Below are positions 1-11,435 of a stretch of 64,000 nt of DNA, in pieces. Each line of letters begins with the position of its first letter. Position 1 is the first letter of the stretch. The translations under genes were made by a program, and so were the position numbers. The stretch is from Pohlia nutans (taxonomy: Eukaryota; Streptophyta; Bryopsida; Bryales; Mniaceae): the NCBI GenBank assembly GCA_022496805.1, contig CM040085.1, positions 26,937,811 to 27,001,810 of the forward strand, in the 5' to 3' direction. Below the pieces are notes generated by a model. The model saw only the letters and a program-made list of their open reading frames with translations. It was not told where the DNA came from and made no database searches.

Positions 1-2
1 AG

Positions 3-454
3 TATTTCTTTATTCTTGTCGATGCATCAGGACCCCATGCCGAAGTTTCACTCTTGACCACTAGAAACACGGTATTCCCAAAGACCTTAGCCATGCTCCT
101 TAAGTTTAGTAATCACTACCCCGATAACCCAGTCTGTTTTCTTAGAATGGATAACGCGTTAGAATTGAAATCCCAAGCATTTGAGGACTTCTGTACAGCC
201 ACAGGGATAGAACTCACCTACTCTGTCCCCTATGAACACGCACAGAACGGCCTAGCCGAAGCATTCATCAAAAAGATACAACTCATTGTTCGACCCCTAC
301 TGTTTCATGTCAATCTTCTACCCACGTATTAGGGACATGCAGTTTTGCACGCTGCAGTTCTACTTAGGTTTCGACCTACATTACTACACACTCAGACCCC
401 GCTAGAAATAGCATCAGGAAGAGTTCCTCAGATCTCCCACCTTCGCACATTTGG
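3..454 (+). pseudogene. copia integrase fragment (5' part of broken pol)
   Basis: Reading from base 3 gives the integrase core: a VDAS stretch for the first catalytic Asp, RMDNALELKSQ for the second and HAQNGLAEAFIKK for the catalytic Glu. A TAG stop at 330-332 lies where the family has Trp (TGG to TAG). The frame then continues with copia-like sequence (LLRFRPTLLHTQTP, HLRTFG) up to base 454, where the CACTA element begins. Downstream of that element the same protein resumes in the matching phase once one 3 bp target copy is discounted. It formerly integrated retrotransposon cDNA; it is non-functional here. Confidence 0.9.
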
Positions 455-894
455 CACTAGTAGAAATTTTGTGACCGAATCAACAAAAAACCAACAGGAA
501 AGCGTTGGTCGCGTCTGTGACTTTGGACACGTTGATCTGGACATGAATTAACAGAGAGTTGTTGATCCGTTCTGTTGATATGGTCACCAAAAAAATTACA
601 AAAAAAAAACAAAAAAATGTATACCAAAAAAAAAAAAAAAAAACATTTTTTTTGCTGCCCGGATTTTTCGGGAAAAATAATGTTTTTTAGCTACTCGGAT
701 TCGAAAGACAACCCGGATTTCAGAGACAGCCCGACCTTATCACCGCGGGTTTGCAACCGGTTTTGAACTCGAGACCTCTCCTCTACCATTAGTCACTCTA
801 ACCAACTCACCGCACTTTGAATTTGATGACCAAAGTGCAATTGTTTTCTTATATATAAACTTACAATTCTATGTTTTGGAACTCAACATACTTT

Positions 895-1215
895 GGCGGC
901 GATTTTGACATAGCAAATTAACTTATTCCAAAAACCTTTGAACTAAGAAAAGTTGGGAAATCAAGTTAAGTTTTATCTCCAAAAATCCGTTTGTGATTTT
1001 GAGCCTCCAATCAAAAGTTATAGACAAAAATCAGAGTGGGTGTTTGAAAATATCAAAAAAAATATTCCTTGCTACCCCACTCTGAATTTTGTTTATAACT
1101 TTTGAATGGAGGCTCAAAATCACAAACGGATTTTTAGAGATGAAACTTAACTTGATTTCTCAACTTTTCTTAGTTCAAAGATTTTTGAAAAAAGTTATTT
1201 TACTATGACAAAATG
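895..1215. repeat. Foldback element with about 140 bp hairpin arms
   Basis: The left arm (about 903-1045) and right arm (about 1070-1212) are near-perfect reverse complements; for example CCGTTTGTGATTTTGAGCC on the left faces GGCTCAAAATCACAAACGG on the right. It lies inside the CACTA element and has no coding frame. A transcript would fold into a very long hairpin. Confidence 0.8.
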
Positions 1216-1266
1216 GCCAATAAAGTTTGCGGTTTTTAAAAAAAAAATTGTGAATGATTAAGTTAA

Positions 1267-1804
1267 CCCTTGTATGACAAAGGGAGTAAGGGAAAAACCT
1301 AGATGTGTTATATGATGTTACTTCTGCAATTTTGATGAAGTTTGGTTCAAAAGAAGAAATGAGAAGCACGATGTTTAATAATTATCTGTATGGTCAAACT
1401 TCCAAAAAGTGTTTTAAATACTCATTTAATGAATTTAGATGCATTTACTATTTGAAATTCACCAAAATTACTAATTCTACATTTAGAGCATGAAATTTGG
1501 TATGATTGGTTAAAACTAAACATTCCATTCTAAAATTTTAAAAGAAAATTTTTCAAAGGAGAAAAGATCATTAGTTTCCCGAAGTAGTAAGTTTTATAAC
1601 ACTAAGACAATATTGAGGTCTGTGTCGTTGAAAAATTCCTCACTAAACGTCAATATTGCAAATGAAATGTATCAAACAACACTAGAATATGATTTCTCCC
1701 CCAAATTTCGACAAGATATTAAAACTTGAAGTTGTCATTTCCTAATCATGGATAATCAGTGCTATTTTGGGTGACCAGAAAATGGTCGATTGATCACTTA
1801 GGGG
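1267..1804 (+). mobile_element. TTAA MITE, family A
   Basis: Flanked by TTAA at 1263-1266 and 1805-1808. It is homologous end to end with 33993-34533, 37866-38973 and (inverted) 31763-32299. The right end carries the subterminal palindrome GACCAGAAAATGGTC. Non-coding, nested in the CACTA element. Confidence 0.8.
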
Positions 1805-3116
1805 TTAATGAGTTCAATTGATTGAACGTTTCAAAAAAACGGATTACTATGTAGAAACAAAAAGAAGATTCCAAATTTCCAGCACAAAGATTCAAAGAAG
1901 AAACAAAGAAAAAGGTTCACAGATGACTGACTATCGTCCCATTCAAGTGGGTTTATTTGTTTGGGCATCCCTGTGATTGTTTCTGATGGAGCTGAAAGTC
2001 AGTCAACAACTTTATTTTAGAGAAGAAAATTCACCCTCAATAGCTTTATTTTAGAGAATTATATCAGCCTGCTTGTCTCTTGATATTGTTTGTTAGGGAT
2101 GATAAAAGTCTGCAAAATTGCACTTATATAATCCAATTACATAAAACATCCATTCTAGTACTAAATGATTACAAACCAAACTCATATTATTTTAAGTTAT
2201 CTATGTGAAAAGAAAATGACTTTGGTATCTTGTCATATGCTAGACTTCAAATTTTGAAATGGCAAGCACTTACACTTGTAGAAAAGTTTGCACCCCTGGA
2301 ACATGCCCAGGCAAAATAACTGTGCATGCGTGGATTTGAGCATTACTTACGTGGGCATCTCCTTCGGCAGTGCCACCTTTTCTACTAGTGTTGGAACATG
2401 CCCAACAACAAGGGAATGCAGCAACCCATTGTTAGGATACTGAAAGTTTGAGGTAAATATAACCCCAATAGTTATGTACTATGCGCTAAAAAAATGAAAA
2501 CTTGGAAAATGTCATTTTCTGTCCATAGGTAGTCACTATTGTTTGGGTTGCGATCATAAAATGGTTGAGTAGTCATTTAATTTAGGGGTAAAAAAAATTC
2601 AGAGTACATAGAACTTCAACCATGATGTTTAAATTTTGCCCAAATAAGGGTGTTTTAAATGTTTTAAGTGTTTTGAAAGTCATAATTGTGTGCTTTGATG
2701 CCTTCCAACCTTGGAGATTATATTCACAATCTTATTAAGAGTTTGTATAAAGAATTTAAAACCAATTGGATCTATTTGTCGTAGGTGCCAGAAATTGTTC
2801 AAAAGTATAAAAAAATCACCTTTTGAAAAATCAAGTCTGTAAATTGCAAAAGATTCAAAAGATTCAATAATATTCCAACAGATTCTATAATATTCCCATA
2901 GATTCCAAAAATATTCCAAAAATATTCCAAAAAAGACTCCACGTTCACTAAAATTTGTTGATTTGGTCATTGTACTATTCAAATCAACAAAAAGTTAGGC
3001 AACAAACTGTTGATTTTTACAAAAGTTTAAAAATCAGTGAAATCGGTCATTGCAGTGCCCCGAACAACATAGATCTGTTGATTTTCTGTTGATTTGGTCA
3101 TGATTTTCTACTAGTG

Positions 3117-5247
3117 TGGTTGCGAAGTTTGGGTCCCCGTTTCAGATCCTAAGCAGAAAACTATGGAGCCTCATAGAATTAGAGGTATTTATCTAGGTTT
3201 TGATTCACCCAGTATCATTAGATACAAACTACCCGATCGGGATGATGTATACAAGGCTAGGTTTCTCAACTGTAAGTTTATAGAGAACCGTTTCCCGGGC
3301 GCTCAAAGCAAAAACAACAAGTCACAGCTCAACTTTAGAGCACTAGAGACACTCACCTTCAACCCGGACCCACGGACAGTCCTTATAGAAACCGAGGTTA
3401 GAAAACTACTAGACCTACAGAACCTCGCCGAGAAAGTACCCGACGGATTCCAATCCAGACCCCGTATCCTTAGAAGCCTAGTGCCAGGATCAGGGAACCC
3501 TGTCCCAGCTTCGATACCTAAGAAGCGCAGACCCAACCCGAGAGCATCACTCCTTGTAGAACAACGAGATGAGCCCATCGATACCACCTGGGATGACCCC
3601 GAGTGATTCATGACCAACCTCACCAACCCTGAATCAGACCCTGCCACACTAGATCAGGCGCGAAAACGACCAGATTGGCCCCAATGGGAAAAAACGTTAC
3701 ACGCTGAGTACTAATTCCTTAGGAAGCGAGCAGTCTTTGGACCATTAGTCAGCAACCTCACAACCAAACCCATAGGACACAAACTGATTTTCACAAGGAA
3801 ATGAGACGAGCATGGAAATGTACTCCGGTACAAAGTGAGATTAGTAGCGCAGGGATACACACAAAAACCCGGGACTGACTTTGAGCAAATATACTCACCC
3901 GTAATGGACAACACCTCCTTTCGCTACCTTCTAAGCCTAGCAGTGCAGTTTGCACTCGAGACTCGTCTTCTCGACGTCGTCACGGCATATCTATATGGTG
4001 ACTTGGAAACCGAACTCCACATCAAGCCACCACCCAAGTTCCTACCCAACTCAGCGCATGCCCAGCCAGGGCGTTTCTAAGGATTCAAAATTTGCAAAGC
4101 CCTATATGGTCTAAAACAAGCCAGGAGAGCATGGTACTATCATCTGAAATCGTACTTGCTTGCAAATGGCTTCGAAACTCATCCCGCTTTGCCTTGCATT
4201 TTTGTTCTAAAAGAAAATACGCAATTCGTCATTCTTGCAGTTTACGTTGATGATCTAAATTCTATCGGGACCCCAGCCTTGAGCAAACATGTAGAGGGTA
4301 TACTAACCAAACAGTTTGAGATGAAACTGTTAGGCAAAACCTCGTACTGCCTAGGACTCTAGATTAAGCATCTTGTAGACGGTAGCATGCTTCTCCACCA
4401 GCAGACATATATCCGCAAACTCCTCAAGACTTTCAACATGGACAACGCGAACGCACTGTCCGCGCCCATGATCGGGAAGAGCAAAACGGAGGACAATCCG
4501 TACCGCCCCGCCGAACCCAAAGAGGAGGAGCTTGAGAAGCCGCAGTATCTCGCAGCAGTAGGAGCCTTGCTTTACTTGGCAACCAACACCCGCCCCGACA
4601 TTAGCTTCACCGTCAGCGTTCTTGCGAGACACAGCCAACGCCCAACATCAAGACATTGGCAGGGAGTCAAACATCTCTTGAGGTACCTCCAAGGTACAGA
4701 AGACATGGACATCCATTTTCGAAGAGGACCAAGCGACATAGTCGGCTATGCAGATTCTGGGTTCAAGACAGATCCAGCATCCGGTAAATCGCAAACAGGA
4801 TACATATTCATCAAGAACGGAGCCCCTATCTCCTGGCGCTCCACGAAGCAAACAGTCACCGCCACCTCGACGAATCATGCAGAACTACTCGCGTTTCATG
4901 AAGCATCTCGTGAAGCAGTGTGGCTTCGTACGATGCAAAGTGCTATCTCTCAAATGGCAGGATTCAATCTCGAGGAGAAACCAACCACGATATTCGAAGA
5001 CAATGCCACATGCATTGAGCAAGTCTCTTCAGGCTTCATCAAGGCGGACATGGTAAAGCACATTAGCCCACACATCTTTGGCTATACACTGGACCTCACC
5101 GAATCCAAGCAAATTGAAGTTCGGAAGGTCGCCTCAGCAGAAAACATCGCGGATGTTCTCACAAAGGCATTACCAGCACCTCAGCACCGCAAATTAATCG
5201 CAGCTGCGGGAATGAGGACCCTATCAGAGTTAGAAAATGAATGTTGA
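3117..5247 (+). pseudogene. copia reverse transcriptase and RNase H (3' part of broken pol)
   Basis: After the CACTA element the pol frame continues with a copia post-integrase segment (GIYLGFDSPS), reverse transcriptase and RNase H. The RT catalytic YVDD box is at 4243-4254, preceded by ALYGLKQARRAWYYHL. RNase H is the long open stretch 4387-5247, with YADSGF, STNHAELLAFHEA, EDNATC and KHISPHIFGY. In-frame stops lie at 3604, 3712, 3802, 4078 and 4360. Each can be explained by one transition (CGA to TGA, CAA to TAA, CAG to TAG), as expected for decay of methylated cytosines. The polyprotein ends at 5247, 83 bp before the LTR. Non-functional. Confidence 0.92.
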
Positions 5248-5330
5248 ATTTGAGGGCGAACGGTGACTTCAGTCTTTTCTTCAAACACTTTGAAGTTTTT
5301 TAACGAGGAAGTTCATCGTTTGAGGAAGAG

Positions 5331-5697
5331 TGTTGAGACAGGATGAATGATCATCCATTCAACTCCCAGATCCTCCCTCAACTACCTAGTTATGACTTGT
5401 ATCTACTTAGCTTAATGACAGTACCTAACTAGTACCTATTTAGCTCAACTACCCTACTTAGCTTAATGACTGGTAGCTACTTAATTAAGGCAGTATCTAT
5501 CGTACTCACCGTATCTACCCGGGACTGCCTAACTGTGATTAAGGCCTAACTGCCTAATCAATGTGCCGACACCCGGGAGTGCAATAACTGCCCTTAACTA
5601 CAGTGTAACCACCCAAGACTATATAAGTGAGACCGGAGCTTTGCTCCGTCTCTTCTTTTCACAGTTTTACATTCGCCTCTCGCTCCGTGTCTCAACA
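5331..5697 (+). repeat. 3' LTR of the copia element
   Basis: It begins TGTTGAGACA and ends TGTCTCAACA, perfect 10 bp inverted termini with the canonical TG...CA. A purine-rich tract (TGAGGAAGAG, 5321-5330) just before it is the likely polypurine tract. A TATATAAG box near 5620 and a pyrimidine-rich stretch after it fit an LTR promoter. The partner 5' LTR is outside the window. Confidence 0.9.
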
Positions 5698-6020
5698 GAT
5701 TCGATCGGCTGGCCTATTTGATTCGATCGGCTGGTCCTATTTGATTTGATCGACTGGTCAGCTTGGCCTATTTGGTTTGATCGGCTAGTCGATTTAGCCT
5801 ATTTTATTTGATCGGCTGGTCGGCTTGGTCTATTTATTTGATGGGTTGGTTGGCTTGGCCTATTTGATACGATCGGTTGGCCTATTTGATTTGATTGGCT
5901 GGTCTTATTTGATTTGATCGACTGGTCGGCTTGGCCTATTTGATTTGATCAACTGGTCCTATTTAATTTGATCGGCTTGGTCTATTCGATTTAATGGGTT
6001 TGGCCTATTTGATTCGATTG
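5698..6020 (+). repeat. Minisatellite, CCTATTTGATTTGATCGGCT-type units
   Basis: Degenerate tandem units of about 20-31 bp built on CCTATTTGATTYGATCGGCT followed by GGT or GGTCGGCTTGG. The same repeat fills 12604-14095 and, inverted, 15223-15525. It starts immediately after the LTR, so either the copia element inserted at its edge or the array arose later. Confidence 0.9.
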
Positions 6021-6154
6021 CAATACTAGAAAATCCAACTCTTCTGTTGATTCGGTCGCGTTGATGCAGGACACTTTTCTGTTGATTTGGACAAAAACGC
6101 GACCGTATCAACACGACCGAATCAACAGAACAATTGGTTCTTCTAGTAGAATTG
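6021..6154. mobile_element. Miniature CACTA-like foldback element
   Basis: The arms begin CAATACTAGAAAATCC and, from the right, CAATTCTACTAGAAG, and share CTGTTGATTCGGTCG, close to the subterminal motif of the CACTA element at 455-3116. The duplicated block near 14090 reads from minisatellite straight into CTTGTTTGCTTGC without this segment, so it is an insertion in this copy. Exact end bases are uncertain. Confidence 0.65.
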
Positions 6155-6692
6155 GCTTGTTTGCTTGCTTAATTTGTGTTCTCTTTGAATTACTATGTTA
6201 TTTTGTGTGTTTAGAAGATTGGTTTTACCTCTAAATATGTGATGGTAATAATATAACCTCTATTTATATGAATTTTATTTTACATTCACATATGTTAAAT
6301 TATTAGCAAAACCGCTATTTACATAAATCTATAGACTCTATTTAGTTTGGATTTGGATTTAAATTTAAGTTATATTTTTAATTTTTTGTCTAATTGATTG
6401 GTTTAGCATGTTTGATCAAGATCCTTACAAGCAATGACACTTTGGTTAAATTGCATTTTGCCCAAATGTTACTACTGGTAGTAGAGATTTTGGTCCATTA
6501 CAAGAACATTCAAGCTACCAAAAGGCCGCTAACTCAGCCAAAGTGCCATGCAAAATATTGTCATAATATTATTATTTTAAAATTTTAAAATTTTAAATTT
6601 TAAAATCACAAAAAATAATTTTAAAATAAATTTTGACGTTGCACCATTTCAGCCATATCAAAGTGGATTTTTTAAATATTTTTTTGTGAAAA

Positions 6693-6756
<64 letters not shown>

Positions 6757-7335
6757 TTGCATGGCAATTTGGTTGAGTTAGCAGCCTTTTGGAGGCCTGG
6801 AATTTTTTGTAATGTTTTTAACCAGTCCTTTCTAATTTTAATGGTTTAAAAAAAGACCTAAAAATAACTTAGTCACAAGGGACCAATTTAAAAGGACCAA
6901 GATCCTTACAAGTAATAGAGGGTATTAGAGTTAAAGGTTGCAATGCTAGATTTTAGTTTAATTTTTCAAATCATGTCCAAGACAATTATGAAACCAACAA
7001 TAAAGTGCAAAAGTAGTAACCCCAACTGTGGGATTTGACAATAGCTTCCATATCGCCTCTTTCTGGGGGACATAAATCTCAAACTTTGACACCCCTAACG
7101 ACACTTTGGTTAAATCGCATTTTATCCACTTGTTGGTGTACATCCAATCAAGAATATTCCTATCCAAGATTCTTACAAGCAATAGAGGGTCTTAGAGTTA
7201 AAGATTGTGATGTAGGTTTTTAGTTTTATTTGATGGTTTTGAGACCAACAATACTGTGCAAAAGTAGTAAACCCCAACTGTGACATTTGAGTATCATTTC
7301 CAATTTGCCTCTTTGTGGGACAAAAGTCTAAAACT
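6155..7335 (+). repeat. Dispersed repeat block, copy 1 (with internal MITE and ATT microsatellite)
   Basis: Closely matches 14096-15222, the core of the foldback structure. Inside is a MITE at about 6492-6838 whose roughly 70 bp arms include GCTAACTCAGCCAAAGTGCC facing its complement, and an (ATT)n tract at 6694-6755 that is much shorter in the second copy. The rest is built from degenerate units of about 260-300 bp containing GACACTTTGGTTAAAT and CTTACAAGCAATAGAGGGT. The short open frames here are not credible genes. Confidence 0.8.
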
Positions 7336-7339
7336 TTAA

Positions 7340-8051
7340 CCCCTAAATGCTTGGGAGGCCAAAATTTGGCCTATGAACCTAACTCACTATTCAATTTTAA
7401 GTGCTATATGGATGATTTCCATCCAATTCTTTTTGTGAAGGATTGTATTTGGTCATGCCACCCCCTCAAGTTAAATTCAAATCATTCAAGTTTTTTTGGA
7501 TTTTACATGGGGTCCCAACCACAAAAAGAGTCGTAAAAACGGTTCACCGTGCAGTGTATTTTGGATTTTCCTGCTTGTTCTACTTAAACTAAATTTAGGC
7601 CATGAAAATGAGTTCTATTGCATTTGAACTAAAGTAACAAAATGAAGCTTGCCAAGTCTAGTTTCTACCTCACTTTGAATTTTTGAGAAACTTTGAAAAT
7701 TGAGTGTTTTATTGCAATTACAAGTTCAATGGGTATTTCCATGGTGTAGCCAAAAAAATCTAAATTTAGGTACATGGATGATTTTCATTTACCAAAATTT
7801 TCTTCATTTTAATTTACACCTTTGGTAAAAATACTGGAAATTTTGACTACATTTTGTAATTGATATGAATTTTCTTACAATCAAAAAAATCATGGTAATT
7901 TCAAATTTTCACCAAAATTTATGAAAATTCATGATTTGTACTAAACATGTGGCTTCATCTAGCAAAAATATAAAGTTTAATTCTTGTATTATTTATAGTG
8001 ACAAAATTGAGTGTGACTTGATTCTATCGTCATAGGCCCGACCTTTAGGGG
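7340..8051 (+). mobile_element. TTAA MITE, family C
   Basis: TTAA flanks at 7336-7339 and 8052-8055; ends CCCCTAAATGC and CCCCTAAAGGTCG. The left end carries the subterminal palindrome GGCCAAAATTTGGCC starting 17 bases in. Internally related, in inverted orientation, to 29979-30703, and to 35101-35672. The repeat block of copy 1 resumes after it (8056 onward). Confidence 0.8.
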
Positions 8052-8055
8052 TTAA

Positions 8056-8410
8056 CACCTCTAATGACACTTTGGTTAAATTGCTTTTTGACCAGGTGTT
8101 GTTGTACATCCAATATAGAATATTCTTATTAAATATTCTTACAAACAATAGGGGTGTTAGAGTTAAAGATTGTGATGCAAGATTTTAGTTTTACTTGGCA
8201 CTTTTTAGATCAACAATAGAATGTAAAAGTAGTAAACTCCAACTATGATATTTGAGTATCATTTCCAAATTGCCTCTTCTTGGATGAGAGAAGTCTCAAA
8301 CTTTGACACCTGTAACAACACTTTGATGAAATTGTATTTCGACTAGGTGTTGTAGTACATTCAATCTAGAATATTCCTATTGAAGATCCTTACAAACAAT
8401 AGAGGGTTCT
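8056..8410 (+). repeat. Continuation of the degenerate ~260 bp tandem repeat
   Basis: After the MITE, sequence resembling 7088-7335 (ACACTTTGGTTAAATTGC, then ATCCAATATAGAATATTC) restarts and repeats again near 8315. This shows a tandem array interrupted by the TTAA MITE. Non-coding. Confidence 0.7.
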
Positions 8411-9322
8411 CATTGATTGGAGGTAGTTTTTTAGTTCGGTGTCCTGCCCTTGTCTTTGTTCCAACTAGTGTCCTTGTCTCGACTAGTCACAACCTCTAGA
8501 AGGTTGCGAGTTTCAATGCACAAAAATTAATAAAATATTAAAATATTTTTTAAAAAAAAACCAAAAGAAAAGAAAAAACTTAAATCTGACGTGGATCTGA
8601 TGCAATCACCTTTTGGCCACGTCAGATTAGATATTAATTTTAAAATTAAATATTTTTTAAATATTTTTTTAAAAAATAATCAAAATATATATTTATATAT
8701 ATTTTACATTCTTAATATCTTTTTAATATTTTTAATTTAAAATTAATTCTCAAAAAATAAAATAATATTAAAATAAGATTTTTAATAAAAATTTAAATTT
8801 TAGCATGAATTTTGATATGGCCCTTTGGAGGCTTCAAATCTCTTTTAATGGGTGATTATTGAACACCAAGAAATAGTGTCAAAGCATGGTGCCCAAGTCC
8901 CATGATGGCACTAGTTTAGTGCCAATATATGCCTTCGGCACTATGCTCTCACACTACGCTAGTACATGATCGGCTTTGGCACTAATTATATTATTTTAAT
9001 AAAGGCCGAAATTTTAGGATTTTTTTCACTTTTTTACAAATTTAAAGAAGAAAATTTTCAAAAAGTACAAATGCCGAATCTATTTTAGAAAACAATTAAA
9101 TATTCGGCACCCTACTATTGAATCCAATCGTGTACTAAAGTATTTTTTTGTGCCTGAGTATAGTTTTTCTATTTGTAAAATTTGTCTTTCAGATCACAAA
9201 TATAACCTCAAATTCTATACAAATTTTATGCTATTACATCTCATATACAAAAAGTGACCAACTAGTAACCACCTAAGTCCTAAAAGGGTTAAGAGGAAGA
9301 TGAGAGCCTAATTTTAGTTTAA
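8411..9322. other. Gene-free AT-rich stretch with a TGACGTGG hairpin
   Basis: No gene is seen. TAAATCTGACGTGG (8581-8594) faces CCACGTCAGATTA (8617-8629), an inverted repeat like the one at 33577-33629, suggesting a shared unclassified MITE family. The remainder is AT-rich with scattered GTGCC/GGCAC words and no recognisable element. Confidence 0.5.
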
Positions 9323-9902
9323 GAGCATCTCCACCCAAGCATGCTAAAATTATTCATCTCTATTTGAATAGCCCTTGAACTTACACTTCCCCACCATCAC
9401 ACACCAAATGCGTACATTAAATAGTCAATGGACTAATCACAAGTAGAATGTGAAATATATTTAACTAAACTTAGATTTGAAGAGCTATTCCTTAACACAC
9501 TATGATTGAAGGCCAAGAGGTTATTTAGAAGGGCCCGCAACATTTTTCATCCACTTTTTGAGTGTATCAGGTTCTTTGAGGGTATAGATGGAGATCAATC
9601 CAATTTTTAGGCAAATAATCGCTAAATTGCTATAGAAATTTAGTTGAAGAGAATATTCTAGAACTAAATTTTCACTTTTTCCAAAAAAATCGCCACATGA
9701 ATTTTAGATATTTTAATGAATTTGCTATATTTGAATGGAAAAATACATATTTGGATGAAAATACGAAACATTTGAATGAAAATACTATAAATACATAGAT
9801 GAAGATATTTTTGGTCGCCAATCTAACTCCACTCCAAAAATGTACGTCGCTAATCTGCCTACATGTGAAATATGAAAAAAAGAAGGGCTGGTGGAGATGC
9901 TC
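9323..9902. mobile_element. Tourist-like (PIF/Harbinger) MITE upstream of NFU
   Basis: Inverted ends GAGCATCTCCACCC and (reverse complemented) GAGCATCTCCACCAG are flanked by TAA at 9320-9322 and 9903-9905, the 3 bp target duplication of PIF/Harbinger elements. No transposase frame. Its right end is about 375 bp before the NFU start codon, so it may lie in the promoter region. Confidence 0.75.
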
Positions 9903-10277
9903 TAAACTTTCAATCGCATGACGTGGCAGCCATGCCAGCCCGCCATTCGCCGAATGAACGGCGTCCAAAAGAACGGACGGAGGAAGCTTCATTCGTCAAG
10001 AACCTTCCTCCGTCGTCTTCTTCGTCGCAGCCATTACAGTGTTGAGTAGCGGCATCCCATTGATTTCCAAGCCAATCCTTGTCCCCATTGATTTCCACGC
10101 CCGGGCTGATACTTCAATCACTCAATTTGTCGAAACCTCTGTGATCGTGCCACCAGAATTCAATCCATCTCGGTAGAATCAGCCTTGAACTTGTATAGAG
10201 TCCTCACTTTTTCTGCGAGGGTTTTGCCGAATTAGGGTTTCAATTTAAAGCACATTTCTTTCTTTGGAGCAGCGGCT

Positions 10278-11435
10278 ATGGCGACATGGATCCGAGCCGT
10301 GCAAGTGTTAGGACGAAGGGTCGGGGCGCGGCCGATGGTGCAGGAAGGGGAGCGAGTGGCAGCCCGGAGGCTGATCTCGAAGTCAGCGAGCAAGGATGGA
10401 GGTTTGGGAGTGGGCGCGGTCGGGGTGATGCACCATGGCTGGGCTTTCTCGGACCGATCCGGTCTTCCGATGCCGTCAGTGTCGCAGTGGGGCGTGCAGC
10501 GGCGCACGATGTTCATTCAAGTGGAATCGACTCCCAACCCGCAGTCGCTCATGTTCTACCCGGGGAAACCTGTTATGGAAGTCGGAAGCTCGGATTTCCC
10601 TAATGCCCGCGCGGGCATATCTTCCCCGTTAGCGAAAGCGCTCTTCGTCGTCGACGGCGTCGTGCGCGTCTTCTTCGGTTCCGATTTCGTCACCGTGACG
10701 AAATCGGAGGAGGTCTCCTGGGATATTCTGAAACCCGAAATCTTTGCGGCCATTATGGATTTTTACTCCACGAAGCAGCCGTTGTTTTATGATGCGCAAT
10801 CGCAAGCTTCCGATACTGCTATCAATGAGGACGATGATGAGACGGTGCAGATGATCAAGGAGTTGCTGGAGACTCGGATTCGCCCTGCTGTACAGGACGA
10901 TGGTGGCGACATTGAGTACAGGTGCCCAAATACCTCAAATGCTAGTGAAAGCTTATGTTTGCCAATGCTTTTCTAACTCTGAAAAACTTCGTAGAACTTG
11001 CTAGATTTCATTGACACGCATACATATAGACATATACATATATGTATGAAAGTCTGCCCTAACTTGCCTGACTGCTAATAAATCAACTTTGACATTGAGT
11101 ATTGAAACACGGTTTCTTAACACAAACATCTGAAACTCAAAATCAGTCATAAATGCAACTATTTCTTTCAATTTCCAGTTGTGTGAACCGGGCCTGACTC
11201 TACAAGGTTTGTGCAACCAAAACTGCTCTCCACCAGGGGGTTTGATCCGGAGAGTGGGATCGTCTCACTGAAGATGCAAGGAGCGTGCAGTGGCTGTCCG
11301 AGTTCCGCTGTGACTTTGAAATCCGGCATTGAGAATATGTTGATGCACTATGTCCCTGAGGTGAAAGGGGTTCAAGAAGTTCACGATGGGGATTCCGACG
11401 AAGAAGGGGAGGTACAAACAAGTGAAGCCGGCTAA
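10278..11435 (+). CDS. NFU4: NFU-type iron-sulfur scaffold/carrier protein, probably mitochondrial
   Basis: Two exons, 10278-10921 and 11237-11435, joined in phase across a 315 bp GT-AG intron, giving about 280 residues. Residues 1-75 are rich in Arg and Ala with few acidic residues, as in a mitochondrial presequence. The Nfu N-terminal domain starts near residue 78 ([19 protein letters not shown]). The C-terminal NifU-like domain follows ([15 protein letters not shown]) with the cluster-binding pair Cys232-x-x-Cys235 (ACSGCPSS). An acidic tail ends the protein. Family knowledge: the paired cysteines of a dimer hold a 4Fe-4S cluster handed to targets such as lipoyl synthase and respiratory proteins. 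The two-domain layout fits plant NFU4/NFU5 rather than plastid NFU1-3; the paralogue number is a guess. Part of exon 2 and the 3' region is duplicated, inverted, at 15528-15931. Confidence 0.93.

Larger units (their letters stand above)
455..3116. mobile_element. Non-autonomous CACTA (En/Spm-type) transposon inserted in copia pol
   Basis: The left end is CACTAGTAGAAAT and the right end, reverse complemented, is CACTAGTAGAAAA. The flanking target duplication is TGG (452-454 and 3117-3119), matching the 3 bp duplication of CACTA elements. Subterminal regions (about 470-600 and 2950-3110) repeat motifs such as TTGATTTGGTCA and its complement, as expected for transposase binding. No transposase or TNPA-like frame is visible in its 2,662 bp, so it would need a helper. 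It contains a foldback element near 895-1215 and a TTAA MITE at 1267-1804. Confidence 0.9.
1..5697 (+). mobile_element. Ty1/copia LTR retrotransposon, 5' part outside window, decayed
   Basis: The element enters from the left edge inside the integrase core and ends at a 3' LTR (5331-5697). Domain order integrase, reverse transcriptase, RNase H is the copia order. The gag, protease and 5' LTR lie outside the window. It is interrupted by a CACTA transposon (455-3116), which itself holds further insertions. The pol frame has six in-frame stops, so the copy is dead. The order of events is clear: copia first, then CACTA, then a TTAA MITE inside the CACTA. The minisatellite begins directly after the LTR. 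Confidence 0.93.
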
